Positions 10,364-21,900 of a DNA stretch of 64,000 nt are shown one piece after another. The translations under genes and the position numbers were made by a program. Location: contig JACTVC010000024.1 of assembly GCA_018417955.1 (NCBI GenBank), forward strand, positions 744,001 to 808,000, given 5' to 3'. Every line of letters begins with the position of its first letter. Within the stretch, counting starts at the first letter, position 1. Under the pieces are notes generated by a model. It ran no database searches. It had not been told where the DNA came from and saw only the letters and a list, made by a program, of their open reading frames with translations. This stretch comes from Laccaria trichodermophora (taxonomy: Eukaryota; Basidiomycota; Agaricomycetes; Agaricales; Hydnangiaceae).

Positions 10364-10745
10364 TGTTGGTCACATGACCAATTACCAAAAATGGTCAAAA
10401 ATGAAAGTTATAGCCCTACACTGTAGCTTCCCAAATCTGTTTGAAATGTATTCTGAAGTGCTCCCATTGTGGAGATATAAGGTAAAGGATTTTTAAAAGC
10501 ATTGCATTTTTGTTTTGTTTTGTGTTTTTCTCCATGAAAACCAAACCAAACAACATAATTTCAGTATATTTAGAAAGCTAAAAGAAAGGGCTCCAATTAT
10601 TGTATCGTGGGAAGAATGACCAAAAAAAGAAGGTGCATGCCCTAGAAAGAAATTGACACTGATAGACTATAAGAGTCTACTGTAGACTACCAAAAAGTCA
10701 GACATAGACTACAAAGTTTACTGATAGACTACAAAAGACTACAAA
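10364..10745 (+). repeat. Dispersed repeat R1, partial copy
   Basis: It contains the family core: GGTCACATGACCAATTACC, AAAGTTATAGCCCTACACTG, GAAGTGCTCCCATTGTGG, a T-rich tract, TTCAGTATATTTAGAAAGC, and a tail of AGACTACAAAAGTCAGAC units. The other copies are near 8035, 34109, 37685, 44288 and 49490. Confidence 0.8.
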
Positions 10746-11486
10746 ACTCAGACGAAAAACCTCCAACACCCACACGAAAAACACCTGCCACCCACAAAAA
10801 CACCCACCGCCCACATAAAATGCCCACTGCCCACACGAGCAACACCCACCACCCACACAAAACACAACACCCACTGCCCGTGAAGCAACATCCACCGCCC
10901 ATGAACAAAGATGAGCATGAACAGACAAGGGCAAGGGCAAGCCCAGGTGAGCTTCTCCTTTCTCCTTTCATCATCCCCCTTCTCCATTGCTCCCCCCTCC
11001 ACCATCCCCCATTGCTCCCTCCATCAATCCCCTTACCCCTTCATAGCTCCCCCTCCCTCACTCCCTCCCTCAAACCCCATTCCCATCACTCCCTCCTCCC
11101 TCACTCTGCACCACACCCTCTCTCACATCCCCTCCCTCCGTCCCACTCCATTTTCCACCAGTCTCACCTCCCTCCATCACTTCCCCCTCACTTCATCACT
11201 CTATATCTATACCCCTCCCTCCACCCTCTCCCCCTAATATTGTATGTAGTAAAATAAAATTGTGTAGTCTTATTCAATACACCTTTGTACTTAATTTTAC
11301 CAGTATTGTGTGGAATTGGAACATATTCCACCTGAATTCCATATGGAAAAAGTATGGATTCCATCAGCTATTCCATAAAAAAGTATGGATTCCATCCCCA
11401 GAAAGCATGGATTCCATCAGCTATTCCATGGAATCTATCCCCTGAAAGTATGGAATCCACATGGATTAAGCTGGGGAGGGTAAAGT
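10746..11486 (+). mobile_element. Non-autonomous KDZ-like fragment with polypyrimidine tract
   Basis: The 3'-side end is clear: subterminal TATGGATTCCATC repeats (11335-11465), then CTGGGGAGGGTAAAGTAC. Upstream are CCCACCGCCCAC-type low complexity (10750-10900) and a strongly C/T-rich stretch (10960-11240). The layout matches E6 and, inverted, E7. No 5' terminal repeat or target duplication is visible: the left side runs straight into the R1 minisatellite, so the copy is probably 5'-truncated. Confidence 0.5.
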
Positions 11487-11822
11487 ACAGATACTATGGT
11501 ACATCTGCAATTTTCACAAAATATTTTACAGTTTTGTATGTATCTGTGTCAGTTTTTGATCTAAAATATGATCTTAAGTGTGTTTTGAAGGGTTATTATG
11601 TAGCTACAAAAGACAATGGTGTATCTTTCAATTAGGATGGCCAAACTGAATATGGGTTCAATGATCTCAGGTGGGTGTATCATCCTGTGACAAGTTCTGG
11701 GTACCTGATGTTCAGCTCCATCTCAAACACAGTTCCAATGTAAGCAGTCCCTAGAATGCACAAAGGACCACCTAAGCCAAAAGGCAGAATAACTGAGAAG
11801 TTATATTCTCAGCCAGTGCATC
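11487..11822. other. No gene seen
   Basis: This is AT-rich sequence between a KDZ-like end and a degenerate ORF. I see no repeat or RNA feature. Confidence 0.4.
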
Positions 11823-12284
11823 CTATATATGATACAGTATGGGAACTGTAGTAATCCTGCCATGATTACATCCAACTTTGCATTGAGAGTGAAACTCCTG
11901 GAGATCAGTTGATACCATATCAATAAGTGGTGCATATGAGGCCTCAAGATTGACAATGTATGGCATACACCTGAGCAGGGAATCATCAACAACTGAGCAT
12001 TCATCTGGAATGACCATCAGTTCATACTTGTTTAAAGGCCCAGAAGCAGGGATCTGGAAGCAAGGTTCCATATTGCTGGCTACACATCCACCACCTGGTG
12101 TGGAAGCTACAGGGATGTCATCCCTGGAATTTGCATGAGACACTGGTGTCTTGGATGCAGCTGAGATGTTTGGAGAATGAATTGAGGATGAAATGGTGAA
12201 AATTATTGCAAGTGTCCCTGAATTGTCTTGCTCTGCAGGATCACTTGGCACAAATGGCTGCTTGTTCAGAGTAGACAGAAAATA
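11823..12284 (-). pseudogene. Unrecognised ORF interrupted by a MITE at its 5' side
   Basis: The minus frame reads FLSTLNKQPFVPSDPAEQD through SAASKTPVSHANSRDDIP and ELMVIPDECSVVDDSLLRC to a stop at 11823, about 150 residues. Joining across the MITE at 12285-12927 keeps an open frame (EECHDCSNYFLSTLNKQ), so the MITE probably split a coding exon. I recognise no domain; it may be a host gene or an old transposon protein. Confidence 0.35.
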
Positions 12285-12927
12285 GGGGAGCTCAGAGTTG
12301 AAAAGAGCGATGCTTATAGATCCTGATTGTTGCTGGTCGATTGTAACGCACGTGACACTACTGTAATATTCGGTCAGCCTTTGACTTTCATTTAGTATGC
12401 CTCTTTAAACACAATCTGAAGGCTTAATTAATTTATGTAGTCTTGCTAGACAGTCCTCATATCCTTACAATGACACTGGAGAGAGCTTCCAGAGCTCCCA
12501 CTGCCTTTTTTAAATATGCATGGCATTCAAAATTGGTTTCAAGCACAAATACTTTGAATCATTGTCTGGAACTCTGCAGACATAACAATGAAATTTCAGA
12601 GTGAGATTATGATTTTTGTTAGGTGTAATCTACACTGGAGACTCCAGTTTGCAAGGCCAAGTGAATTCAGCATAATCTTGAAGCTCCTCACATGATCTTA
12701 TGGCTTTTAGCATCGAAATTTATACTAAAACAAAGCTATAAACGAGGGCTTTCAAAACATGTGGTCTAAAACATTGTCAGTGCTGCTGTTGGAATATTAT
12801 TCCTCAATGAGTGAATGTGCACTGAGATGTGACAAGTGTTATTTCGGTGACATATCGGTGACACACGACAAACGACCGCTGACAATCAACCTCCATAAGT
12901 GTCGCTCCTTTCAACTCTGAGCTCCCC
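12285..12927. mobile_element. TA-flanked MITE, 643 bp, about 37-bp terminal inverted repeats
   Basis: The left end GGGGAGCTCAGAGTTGAAA is mirrored at the right end (TTTCAACTCTGAGCTCCCC at 12909-12927). Inverted similarity continues through GAGCGA.GCTTAT. TA dinucleotides flank both ends (12283-12284 and 12928-12929), as in the Tc1/mariner superfamily. The interior has no transposase-like ORF. Confidence 0.8.
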
Positions 12928-12929
12928 TA

Positions 12930-13470
12930 ATTACTGCAGTCATGACATTCCTCTTTTTCCCCTGAAGAAGAGGATAACCAAAGAGGTAGTAACTACAAGG
13001 AGCACAATAAGGCAGTTTTGATAGGAAAAAGTTGAATTGCTGATTTTCAGATTTTGAAATGGACACACTTGGAGTGAGGGACATGCAGAGTGTTTTGGAG
13101 CAAAGGAGGCATCAAGGTTACCAAATAAGGAGACTACTCGTCAGCTTATCTCCTTTTATAGTAGAATGGGTCTAGTGGAGGAAAAGAATCTTACTATGCC
13201 TTACCAAATAAGGAAATTTTCCTATTTCATCCATATGTAGGATGGGTACATTCCCACCATTCTAGATATCTTGGTTCAATGTATTGTTTTCAAACATGTT
13301 TCTCTGTGGTACAGACTGAACAGGCTAGAAAATGAGTGGGGGCATGCAGGAGGACATCCCATTCCCCTCCCTCCCTATCTCTCCTGGTGACTCATGTTTC
13401 AATTGTACTATTGTTTTCCTTTCATGGACCAGATGGTAGGCTCATCAAATCCATGAAGGATTGATTAGAT
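12930..13470. other. No confident gene
   Basis: Weak coding traces on minus may continue the gene split by the MITE. Otherwise there is nothing identifiable. Confidence 0.3.
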
Positions 13471-13474
13471 AGCA

Positions 13475-14950
13475 TTCAATCATGGTCTCTGAGATAAAGG
13501 ACATGTCTTGAATTTTCTACAAAATAATCACTTAGATTATTGCCAATGTTGCCTAGATACCACCAAAATATTCTATCCCATACTGCATATTTGCACTCAA
13601 AATGTAATGCATTACAGTGTTTTGCATATAAAAGTTCATGTTGAGATTTTGCAAAATTCTGTTTGTGAGTGAGTGGTTGTGGCTGCACCATGACTATCAT
13701 GAATCTTGTCACACTGATTCATGCCTACGTGGTTCACAAGCATCCTCGCCCCACTGCTCTCATATTGCTTGAGACTGGAAGGGAGTCAACAAGCTACTGA
13801 ATTCTATAATACCAACATTTCCAATATGGTTGTAAGTGGTCTTCTTTCTTTGTGCTGTATAACTCAAGCTTATTGAATTACCACTTAGTATTGATACAAA
13901 GAGATTCATTGAGTCTTTCGAATGTAGAGAAACTTGATGGCACTCAAATGTGCTCATCATGGACATGATTCAGAGGGAGTTGGAAACACACCTCCAGGTA
14001 GTCTGACAGTAGAGTGCCCTGTGTGCCCACACCTAGGCTGAAATCTTCCTGAGAAGTGGCAAGAGGCTGGCCTATTGATGTATGGAATGTTCTGGCATTT
14101 TTACCTCTAGAAATTTTTATGTATGATCTTCAAACAGGTTTCTTTATATCTTGAATATTTCCATCAATGTGAATTTCAAGTTGAAGGGCAAGGACCAACA
14201 TTTGGAGGATATTGAGCTCATGCCGGGATGGGGCCCTTTTGTGGAGGAGTCAGGATACCAAGATTACATTTCAAATTACATAGACCAACCTGAAGTAAGA
14301 ACTTCTTATATTCTGATTTGAAAACCGTAAACTGAATATTCACCAGATCAACATGTTCAAGTCCAAACATGATGCCATTGTGAGGGCTCAGACATGCTAT
14401 GCACATGGCTATGTTGTCTCTGGCATAGGCATTGTAATATGTGCTCAACATGCCCTTGTACAAAGGAAAGGAGCTGGTGAGCTTCAGAAAGGCAAAAAGT
14501 AAGTTTGTTCTCTGTAAAATGATTCTGCAACTGATTCTTTGGTCTTGAGGTATTGTAATATGGACTATATCATCTTTGCTGTGCTTGCTGGTGTTCTCCT
14601 CTGGATTTTCATCACCTATGATATTGGCTGTCAATAGTCAAAGAATGTGCAGACTCAGATGTCTAACTTTCCCAAGGATATGCAAATCAACCCTGCCACA
14701 AAAGTTGACATCAGTATTCCAAGCTGGCATATAAACAGGCATGGAAAGAAGTGTCGAGATGATCTTTTTTTGGGGTTTATAAAAGGGGGTGGGAGGACAT
14801 GTGGAGGAGAAGTTGAGACCACCTGGTCTCCAACTAATGCACTCACACCAAGTGTGAGGGAGATGGCACCAGGTGTGAGGCATGACACATTAACTAATCA
14901 TTGGAATGGCTGGAACTTCTGGAAGATTGTTGGTTTCCATACATTCTAAT
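13475..14950 (+). pseudogene. KDZ transposase pseudogene, second type (no CxC5/6)
   Basis: Fragments in different plus frames line up in order as a KDZ core. They are SQQATEFYNTNISNMV, ALKCAHHGHDSEGVGNTP, PPGSLTVECPVCPHLG then NLPEKWQEA (13990-14075), FKLKGKDQHLEDIELMPGWG (14172-14235), YQDYISNYIDQPE, MFKSKHDAIVRAQTCYAHGY (14351-) and VICAQHALVQRKGAGELQKG. An intron follows (GTAAGT near 14499 to about 14550). Next come FITYDIGCQ, MSNFPKDMQINPATKVDI, IPSWHINRHGKKCRDD, GRTCGGEVETTW and SVREMAPGVRHDTLTNHW. The D of YDIGC, the H-x3-H and C of the second motif, and the E of GEVETTW are the conserved KDZ positions. These assignments come from my memory of CxC2-associated fungal KDZ proteins. Several stops and frameshifts make it dead, and it stops at about 14950 without a C-terminal domain. 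Confidence 0.75.
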
Positions 14951-15029
14951 CTGTGACCTTTGTTTCTCATCAATCTTAGTCAGGGCATTCGGTAGATACA
15001 CTATGGAACCATAACAATAGAAATTGACA

Positions 15030-16135
15030 ATTGTCCCAATAAGTCATAGGGCTACCCCAATGGGCCCAATGACATAGGTATATGTATATTTGATGGTTGG
15101 GCCCAGTGAAGGTGCAGCAATCAAGGCTAAGGGGTTATAGATTGGCCACATGGTTTAATGGGGGTAATTTTGACTGTTGATATATGATAGTATTAAGGTA
15201 TCATTGATAGTTGGGCCCAATGGAGGGAAATTATTAAGGGAGATGGTTGGGCCCAATGGCCCAATTATTAAGCTATGGTTGATGTTTGGGTCTAATGTAG
15301 GGGATTTGTTAAGGGAACAGGTTGGGCCCAATGGTAAAATTTCAATGCTATGGCTTGTAAGTGGGGCCCATGCCATGATATAAGCTATAGTTCATACATT
15401 AGCCCAATGATTGTTTGAATTTTGCAGGTATGGGCCTTGGTCTGGTAAACCTGCAGGCCTGCTCCTGTTCCATTGGACCCACAGCCACACAATAGTGCAT
15501 TTACACCCACAGGCTGGCTGCTGTGCAGTTACCCCCCAGGGTATACCTCCATGGGTCACCATGTGGGCGAGACCATGTTCCATTACCCCCGTGGATCGAC
15601 AATTGATCCATTACACCCATGGGCTGGCTGTTGTCTGTTACCCCTGTGCATTGCCACATGGGCCAAAGTATGTTCTGTTACCCTGTGGGTCAACAATTGG
15701 TCCATTACACCCAAGGTATCTTATTTAGTTACACCCACGGTGTCCAGCTGTTGCTCTATTAGACCTGTGGAACGTTCTTCTGTTAGGCCTGCAGGCCTCC
15801 AATTACACCCATGGACCATTCACAGCTCCCCCATGGGTCTCCAATTACACCCACGGATTACCTGCTGCTCTGTTACACCTGCAGACCACCTACTGCTTAT
15901 TGACCAATTGGCCCTCGTCCACTGGCCCCCCACCCATGGGCCACATTTGCAGCTGGCATGCAAATGGACCAACAATTGTGCCTTTACATTCACAGACTGT
16001 TATTATGTTACACATGTGGACCAGCAATTGTGCCTCTACATCCACAGACCAGCTCTTCATTACACCCATGTGTTACACTCTCATCCATGGACCTGCTCTT
16101 GATCCTTTTATCCTTGGACTGACATTTAGCATGGA
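15030..16135. repeat. Degenerate minisatellites (GGGCCCAATG type, then TTACACCCA type)
   Basis: From 15030 to 15420 the motif TTGGGCCCAATG recurs about every 50-70 bp. From 15420 to 16135 a different loose repeat recurs, built on GTTACACCCATGGACCA-like units. Frames are open only because stops are rare in the unit. No gene is called. Confidence 0.55.
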
Positions 16136-17671
16136 ACAAATGACACCTGGCATATGGGACATTCTCCAGGCCAAACTCTAAAAAGCTTATAATGAGAAGA
16201 TTGCCAGTTCACCTTGTGGGAATCTAACCCTGGTCAGGTACTGAAGGGCAAAAAACAACAGATAAGAATATTGGAAGTTACCATGTGGGATTCAGACTCT
16301 GGAACTGACCATAATGCCAATGCTGGTGACATTTGCATTTAACCATTCAGTCACAGTGACGTTGTAAGACATGTTCAATTATATCTTTTATGTGTCATTG
16401 AAGGTCAAGCTTAAAGTGGTCTAATTAAACATGAGGATGACACAAGGCCAATTTGTATATAGGATCTGGAAATAATAACAATTTTGGGACATCATGACCA
16501 GTGATTTGACTGCCCTACAGGCTCTTATGGTCGACATTGCCCTCTATATGTCCAGGTGACTCTGGTACAACATCCTGCAGGAAGGTCCCAACGACTTTCC
16601 ACCCAAGGAATTAGGTGAGGATCTTGTGACAGCATGTGAACAGGCAATCTCCATAATAATGGAAGCATGGATGTCAAAGCCTATTCAAGTGGAGTGGGAA
16701 ATTGAAGAGTTGGTTTGGGAATTGGGATCACAGCCCACAGGTATTTGTCAAATTTATCATTAGTCATCAGAATACCCATCCTTCCCACAGGCATGAATGA
16801 GGCTTTGGAGAACAACTTGATGAAAAAGTTTCCACCTGCATATCCCTGCAAATGGGAGGTTCTGGAAGGAAGGCCCCTAAGAATTCTGGATGCCTGAGGT
16901 TTGACTCTGGCATGGTATTTGCCTGAGGTGATCTCCAAAACCATCCAGGCGAGCTGGACTCTGCTTTGATTCTCCAGCCCAATTTACCTTCAATTTATTA
17001 GAATCATCTTACATGTGCCTTGGCTCATCTTCAGCCATACTTGAAGAGTAGTCTGCCTTGGGCCAGAGGGGGATGGTGCAATGACCCTGTTTACTTTCAA
17101 ACTACCAGAGCTCCTTAAGTTCAGACAGAAGGCCCCCTTCACCCATCCATCCTATTCAATATGTGGAAGGGCTTCATTGGATACTTTGATACTGGGTGAG
17201 TGGCTTTACAGGCCTATTGATCATAAGCCAAAGAGAAACACCATTTCATAGGGATGGTCAGAGTCCCATGGGAATGTTTGACCTCCTTGCCACCATCAGT
17301 TGTACAATTGACCCAGATCTTTGGGCAGAGCTTCTAGGTATTGGGATTTGATTCCACTACAATCTGGGGACTCTGCTTTCAGTGTTGTCCAAGTCTGTGG
17401 GGCATGGTATGTCCATTTCTACAGAAGAATGATATTGCTTTGCCTTCTTTGTGAGGGAACAGGTATTTCATCAGCTTGGATATGAAGAACATCTGTGAAT
17501 GTTGGATGAGGTGTTTCGGGAACATGAGAAGATGGAAAAACTTATATATTTTGAGCAGGGAGTAGAATGGAAACCATTGATTTGAATAGGTACCATGTTA
17601 TGTAAATTACACCTTTGGCAGTGGAATCATCATCTGCAACCACCATAAGATAGACCTTCAGGCAGAGGCAG
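16136..17671. other. Mostly unassigned; weak coding traces
   Basis: On plus, 16500-16760 translates as ALQALMVDIALYMSR, a stop, then LWYNILQEGPNDFPP and AWMSKPIQVEWEIEELVW, which looks like decayed coding sequence I do not recognise. The minus-strand end near 17542-17671 reads on from the KDZ pseudogene interrupted by E3 (CLCLKVYLMVVADDDSTAKG). The rest shows nothing. Confidence 0.3.
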
Positions 17672-17811
17672 TTAAATTGCAGTACTTTACCCTCCCCAGG
17701 TTGTTCCATATGGAATGGATGGAATTGGGGGTGGACTGGACAAATCCCAGATGGATTCCATGGAATGGGAATGGATTCCATGGTTTGGGGTATGGATTCC
17801 AGGACTTTCCA

Positions 17812-18758
17812 GAGGTCTTAGTGATGCCCTACATATTCCTTCTGGATTCTGGTCATTCCTGCGGATTCTGGTGGATTCCGGAGGAATAAAAGTTGGCAGA
17901 GACATCAGCCAAAATTACAATTCTGGGGGTCACAAATTCCAGTGAAATAAATTCATTCCGGAATTTGCACCGGAATGCACAGGAACGGAATGCAACTGGC
18001 TTTCGTGCAGCAAGATTCTATTGTGTTGAAACTATTTGTGCCCCTTGTGGGGTTGTTACTGCCTGGACAAAATTTGCAAAATCAGAATCACCAACAAACA
18101 TTTTGAATTTCCTAGGATCAGTTTATCATACAGAAGATTCACGACCTGATTATGTGTGTATTGATAAAAATCTTGTTGTTATTGCATATGACAAAAATGG
18201 AAACCCATATGTAAAGAGGGTATTCAATACACAGGTATTTATTTATTTATTTTCATATTTATTAGCTCAATATTATACACTTAGGTTTGTGAACAACTCA
18301 ATGCATGGCTTGCTGGATATCAATCAATCCTCAAATGTATGACCCCAGGAAACTTTGACTGGTTTTTGCATACCATGTTATTTTATCATACAAAATATGT
18401 TATCCGAAAACAGATGATGAAGAAACGACCAGAAGAGGAGGAAGACTTGGGATTGGATGTAGAGATTGATGAGAATGATGAAACAGAAGAATGAATGGAA
18501 TGATATAAATAGTGACCAAGTTGTAGCTAAGAAAAAAGAAGTATATCCTATGTAAATGTATGTAGTTAAGAAAAAAGAAGTATATCCTGTGTAAATGTAA
18601 ATTCCACTAAATTCCGGTCCCATTCCTGCGGAATCCTGTGGAATCCAGGCCATTCCTGTTCCATTCCAGTGTATTCCAGTTGCATTCCACTGGAATCCTG
18701 TGGAATCCTGTGGAATGGATGTATTCCTGCAGGAATCTGTAGGGCATCAAAAAGTACA
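17812..18758 (+). mobile_element. Short KDZ derivative E2b nested in E3
   Basis: The 9-bp duplication GACTTTCCA lies at 17803-17811 and 18759-18767. The 5' end is GAGGTCTTAGTGATGCCC. The 3' end, reverse complemented, is GTACTTTTTGATGCCC. Subterminal repeats are GGATTCCGG and GGAATCCTGTGG, different from the host element. It is 947 bp long and carries only the last part of a transposase gene. It sits inside the 3'-side subterminal repeats of E3. Confidence 0.85.
17893..18494 (+). pseudogene. Truncated KDZ transposase core of E2b
   Basis: The frame reads ATGFRAARFYCVETICAPCG, FAKSESPTNILNFL, RPDYVCIDK, then jumps directly to NLVVIAYDKNGNPYVKRVFN. About 75 residues between CIDKAC and APNLV are missing, including the NHR motif. 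A 50-nt intron (18235-18284, GT...TTAG) sits at VFNTQ/VCEQLN, the position where E5 has one and E1, E3 and E4 do not. The end is SILKCMTPGNFDWFLHTM and an acidic tail. There is no N-terminal half, so it could only have moved by a transposase supplied in trans. Confidence 0.75.
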
Positions 18759-18940
18759 GACTTTCCATATGGAATGAGTTCATGGAATCATAATTCTACA
18801 CTTATCCTATACTATTTTCAACATGGAATCCATGTGGAGTCCATATGGAATGACTTTGTAGAATAAAAATCTTACACTTAAAATTGTCTGTTGTTGTATT
18901 GATTGACATAGTACAAAAATTTGAGCTTCTATCTACTAAA

Positions 18941-21900
18941 TCATACATTATCATCACTACCATCATCATCATCACTATCACCACCATCACCATTATCCCC
19001 TTGTTTCATATTTTCTTCCCTGTTTTTTATCTTCTCAAGAACATGTCAGGTATGATAAAACAACATTGCATGCAAAAACCAGTTGAAACTGTCAACAGTC
19101 ATCCTTTTCAAAATAGAATCAAATCCCCCAATCCACCCATTCAATTGTTCACATGCTTGAGTATTGAATGCTCATTTCAAATATTTTTCCCCATCTTTTG
19201 TCTCTGCTTCAATAACCAAATTAGGTGCTGATCCATCAAGAGGAGCAGGGTTGCAATATTTTCGGCAGATTATATCTGTAAAGTAGTGCGATGATTGATG
19301 TAATGATATGCATCAACCATAAGTCAGCTAGTCTTGCACCATTCATCCCAGCTTCCATTTTGAATGCTTGTTCTAAGAACCAGACATGCCTGATCAATGC
19401 ATATATAATCTGGTCTTCTACTTTCATCTGGAAATGTATCTTCCATAAACTTCAGAATGTTTGTTGGTGACTCAGCTTTTGCACACTTGACCCATGCAAT
19501 GACAACACCCCAAGGTGCACAAATTGTTTCCACACAATAAAAGTGCTTTGGACTGAAATAGTTTCTATTTTCTACTTCAGGAGCATCCTCATCATGAGGT
19601 TGAGCATTTCTGGGAACTTCTGGATTCCAGGCAAGATTTTCATTTGGTCAATTTAGCATTTGTCGTACCCCAGCCAAGCTTGACTTTGATTGAGACTGTC
19701 TATATTGATGCCAGTCATTGCGATGTTCATGACAAGCTTGAGTTCCATCAATCTTGTTATTTTGACAATCCTTAACACAACAATAATTACGAAATTCTCT
19801 TTCATGGGTCTGACAAAATGATTCTCCCTTTCCATGAGCATTTGTAAGGGGTTTTGTACAATTATCAAATGCACAATGAGTTGGTCCCATAACAATGCCA
19901 TCTATTACAACCATGTTCACCATGGCTGGTTGGTTTCCAGTATCAACATCCATTGGGTCATCTGATTCTGCCAGATTTTGCAGTTCTTCAGTAGCTGCAG
20001 CATCTAATTGAGGTACAGGTTGATTTTCATCAACACCAAGAACAGCTGCTGCATCATTGGCAGCAGGTAAAAATTCTGCAACTGTCTTGTGTTCTTGAGT
20101 ACACTCAGAGCAGGTGTGTTTGTCAGACAGCCCCATAGCACCACCTTCACCAAGAATAGCAAATGCATCATGAGTCAAATCATCAATTGATGGATTATCA
20201 TTGGTTTCAAATGTGACTCCAGAAGCTTGAGCAATGGTGTGAACTGTTTCTGGGGAGGGGCATGGTCCGCAAATGGAAGCGGCCAATGACTAAGTGCATA
20301 GCCACTCAAAAAGTGTCTCAACACTCACTCAACCCCATTACAAGCCTGAACACAAAGAGAGGATCTGTTCAAATCATTAATTAGGTAGCCAAGTATGGTA
20401 AGTATATTAATATATAAAATTTGTTGCATCCTTGGGGTGTTGTGCATGTTACATCATGCCAACATCGTGCAGAGAGTGAGAGATGCATCTGATTTGTGTT
20501 ATGTAATCTAATTAATTAGCGTCTGGCATGTCACATTTATTTACATGACTTCTCGATCACAACACAAGATTAGCCTAATATTTCTTTTCAGGTGCCCTCT
20601 TTTGAGATCTCTCTAGGAGGTTTTGGTCGCAATTTTTCTGATTTCTTACAACATATCTCATTTCTGTACAAGATTCATACATTATATGCCCTTTCCAGAA
20701 ATTCAAAAACCAAGACCTCCTGTGCAATTGTACTTTAACCTGATTTGTGAAGAGATCTGGGGGAAATCTCAAATATTGTGGGTAAAATGTTGTAAAACCA
20801 TGATTTATGCCCAAATACAGTGAGTCAAAACAAAGACAAATAGCTGGCCAAATTAGAGACTGTGCCTGTCCCCACTGTTTCATGAACAAATGCCTGCCAA
20901 ATTTGATGTCTTTCAACTTTGAGTGAGCCTTGTTTTCCATAGCTGTTGGTCCAGAATTCAGCATAAGCAGTCACTGATGCATGAAAGCTGTATGTTCCAT
21001 TAACAACAGCATTTGAAAATGTTTGGTCAACATGTAGAGATTTTCCAACTATCAAATATTTTGCATTATTGAGGTATACCCATCTCCGAGAGCCTCCAAC
21101 TTGAGGGTAATTTTTATGATCAGCAAAATAATGAGTTTTGCAACTAGAACATTTTCCACTCAGAATAGCCACATCTTTAAAGATTTCAGAACCTTTAATA
21201 AGATTTGTTGTGGCAATTTCATTAGGATCTGAGTGTTGCAAAATAGCACGTCCTCGACATTTAACATCAGAACAAACATTTGATGGTGGGCAAATTATCA
21301 TGATTGCTTGAATTTCCTTTTTTGAAATTGGTTGAAGTCTTTGAATTGGCCTTCCATCACTCCCAAAGGAATTAAGACCCAATAAATCAGCAAAGTTATT
21401 GAGCTTTGTTGCAATGCTGGTTATAATTTGGTTTTCAGGAAGTGATTTCATGTTTTCTGTCTGTTTAAACAATGTTTTGAATTTTGGTTTTGGAGTCTGC
21501 TTTTCAACTTCACGAGCCAGTGATTTTAACCAGGAGCTCAAATTTACTTGTTTTTCATCTGAAAGCTGGGGATTTTGCTGATGTTGATGCAGATTTAATA
21601 AATCTGTGTTTTCAACTGTACTAAACAACAACATCAACACAGTTGCAAGTGTAATTTTTGAGCTAAAATTGTGTACAATAAACACATTGAACACATTGAA
21701 TGAAATATCTGGAAATGCTTGTTCATTTAAAGCATTGGCTCCAGGGCACAGAAACATCAGAACCATCAAAGGACCAAGCATTTTTAAAAGCATAAATGAG
21801 CTGGAAGCATCCAGCTTAAATGATCACTAAAGGAAAAAAGAGAACAGTTGTGAACACACTTATACGAATACAAAAAAAGACATTGAGATGTCCAAAATCT

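Noticed and set aside
10820..11257. Proline/serine/histidine-rich protein
   Set aside because: It is a reading of the CCCACC and C/T-only tracts of a KDZ derivative. Open in several frames at once, with no conserved start.
15155..16181. Overlapping open frames on both strands in the 15-16 kb region
   Set aside because: They follow the GGGCCCAATG and TTACACCCA minisatellites and share no codon-level conservation between repeat units.
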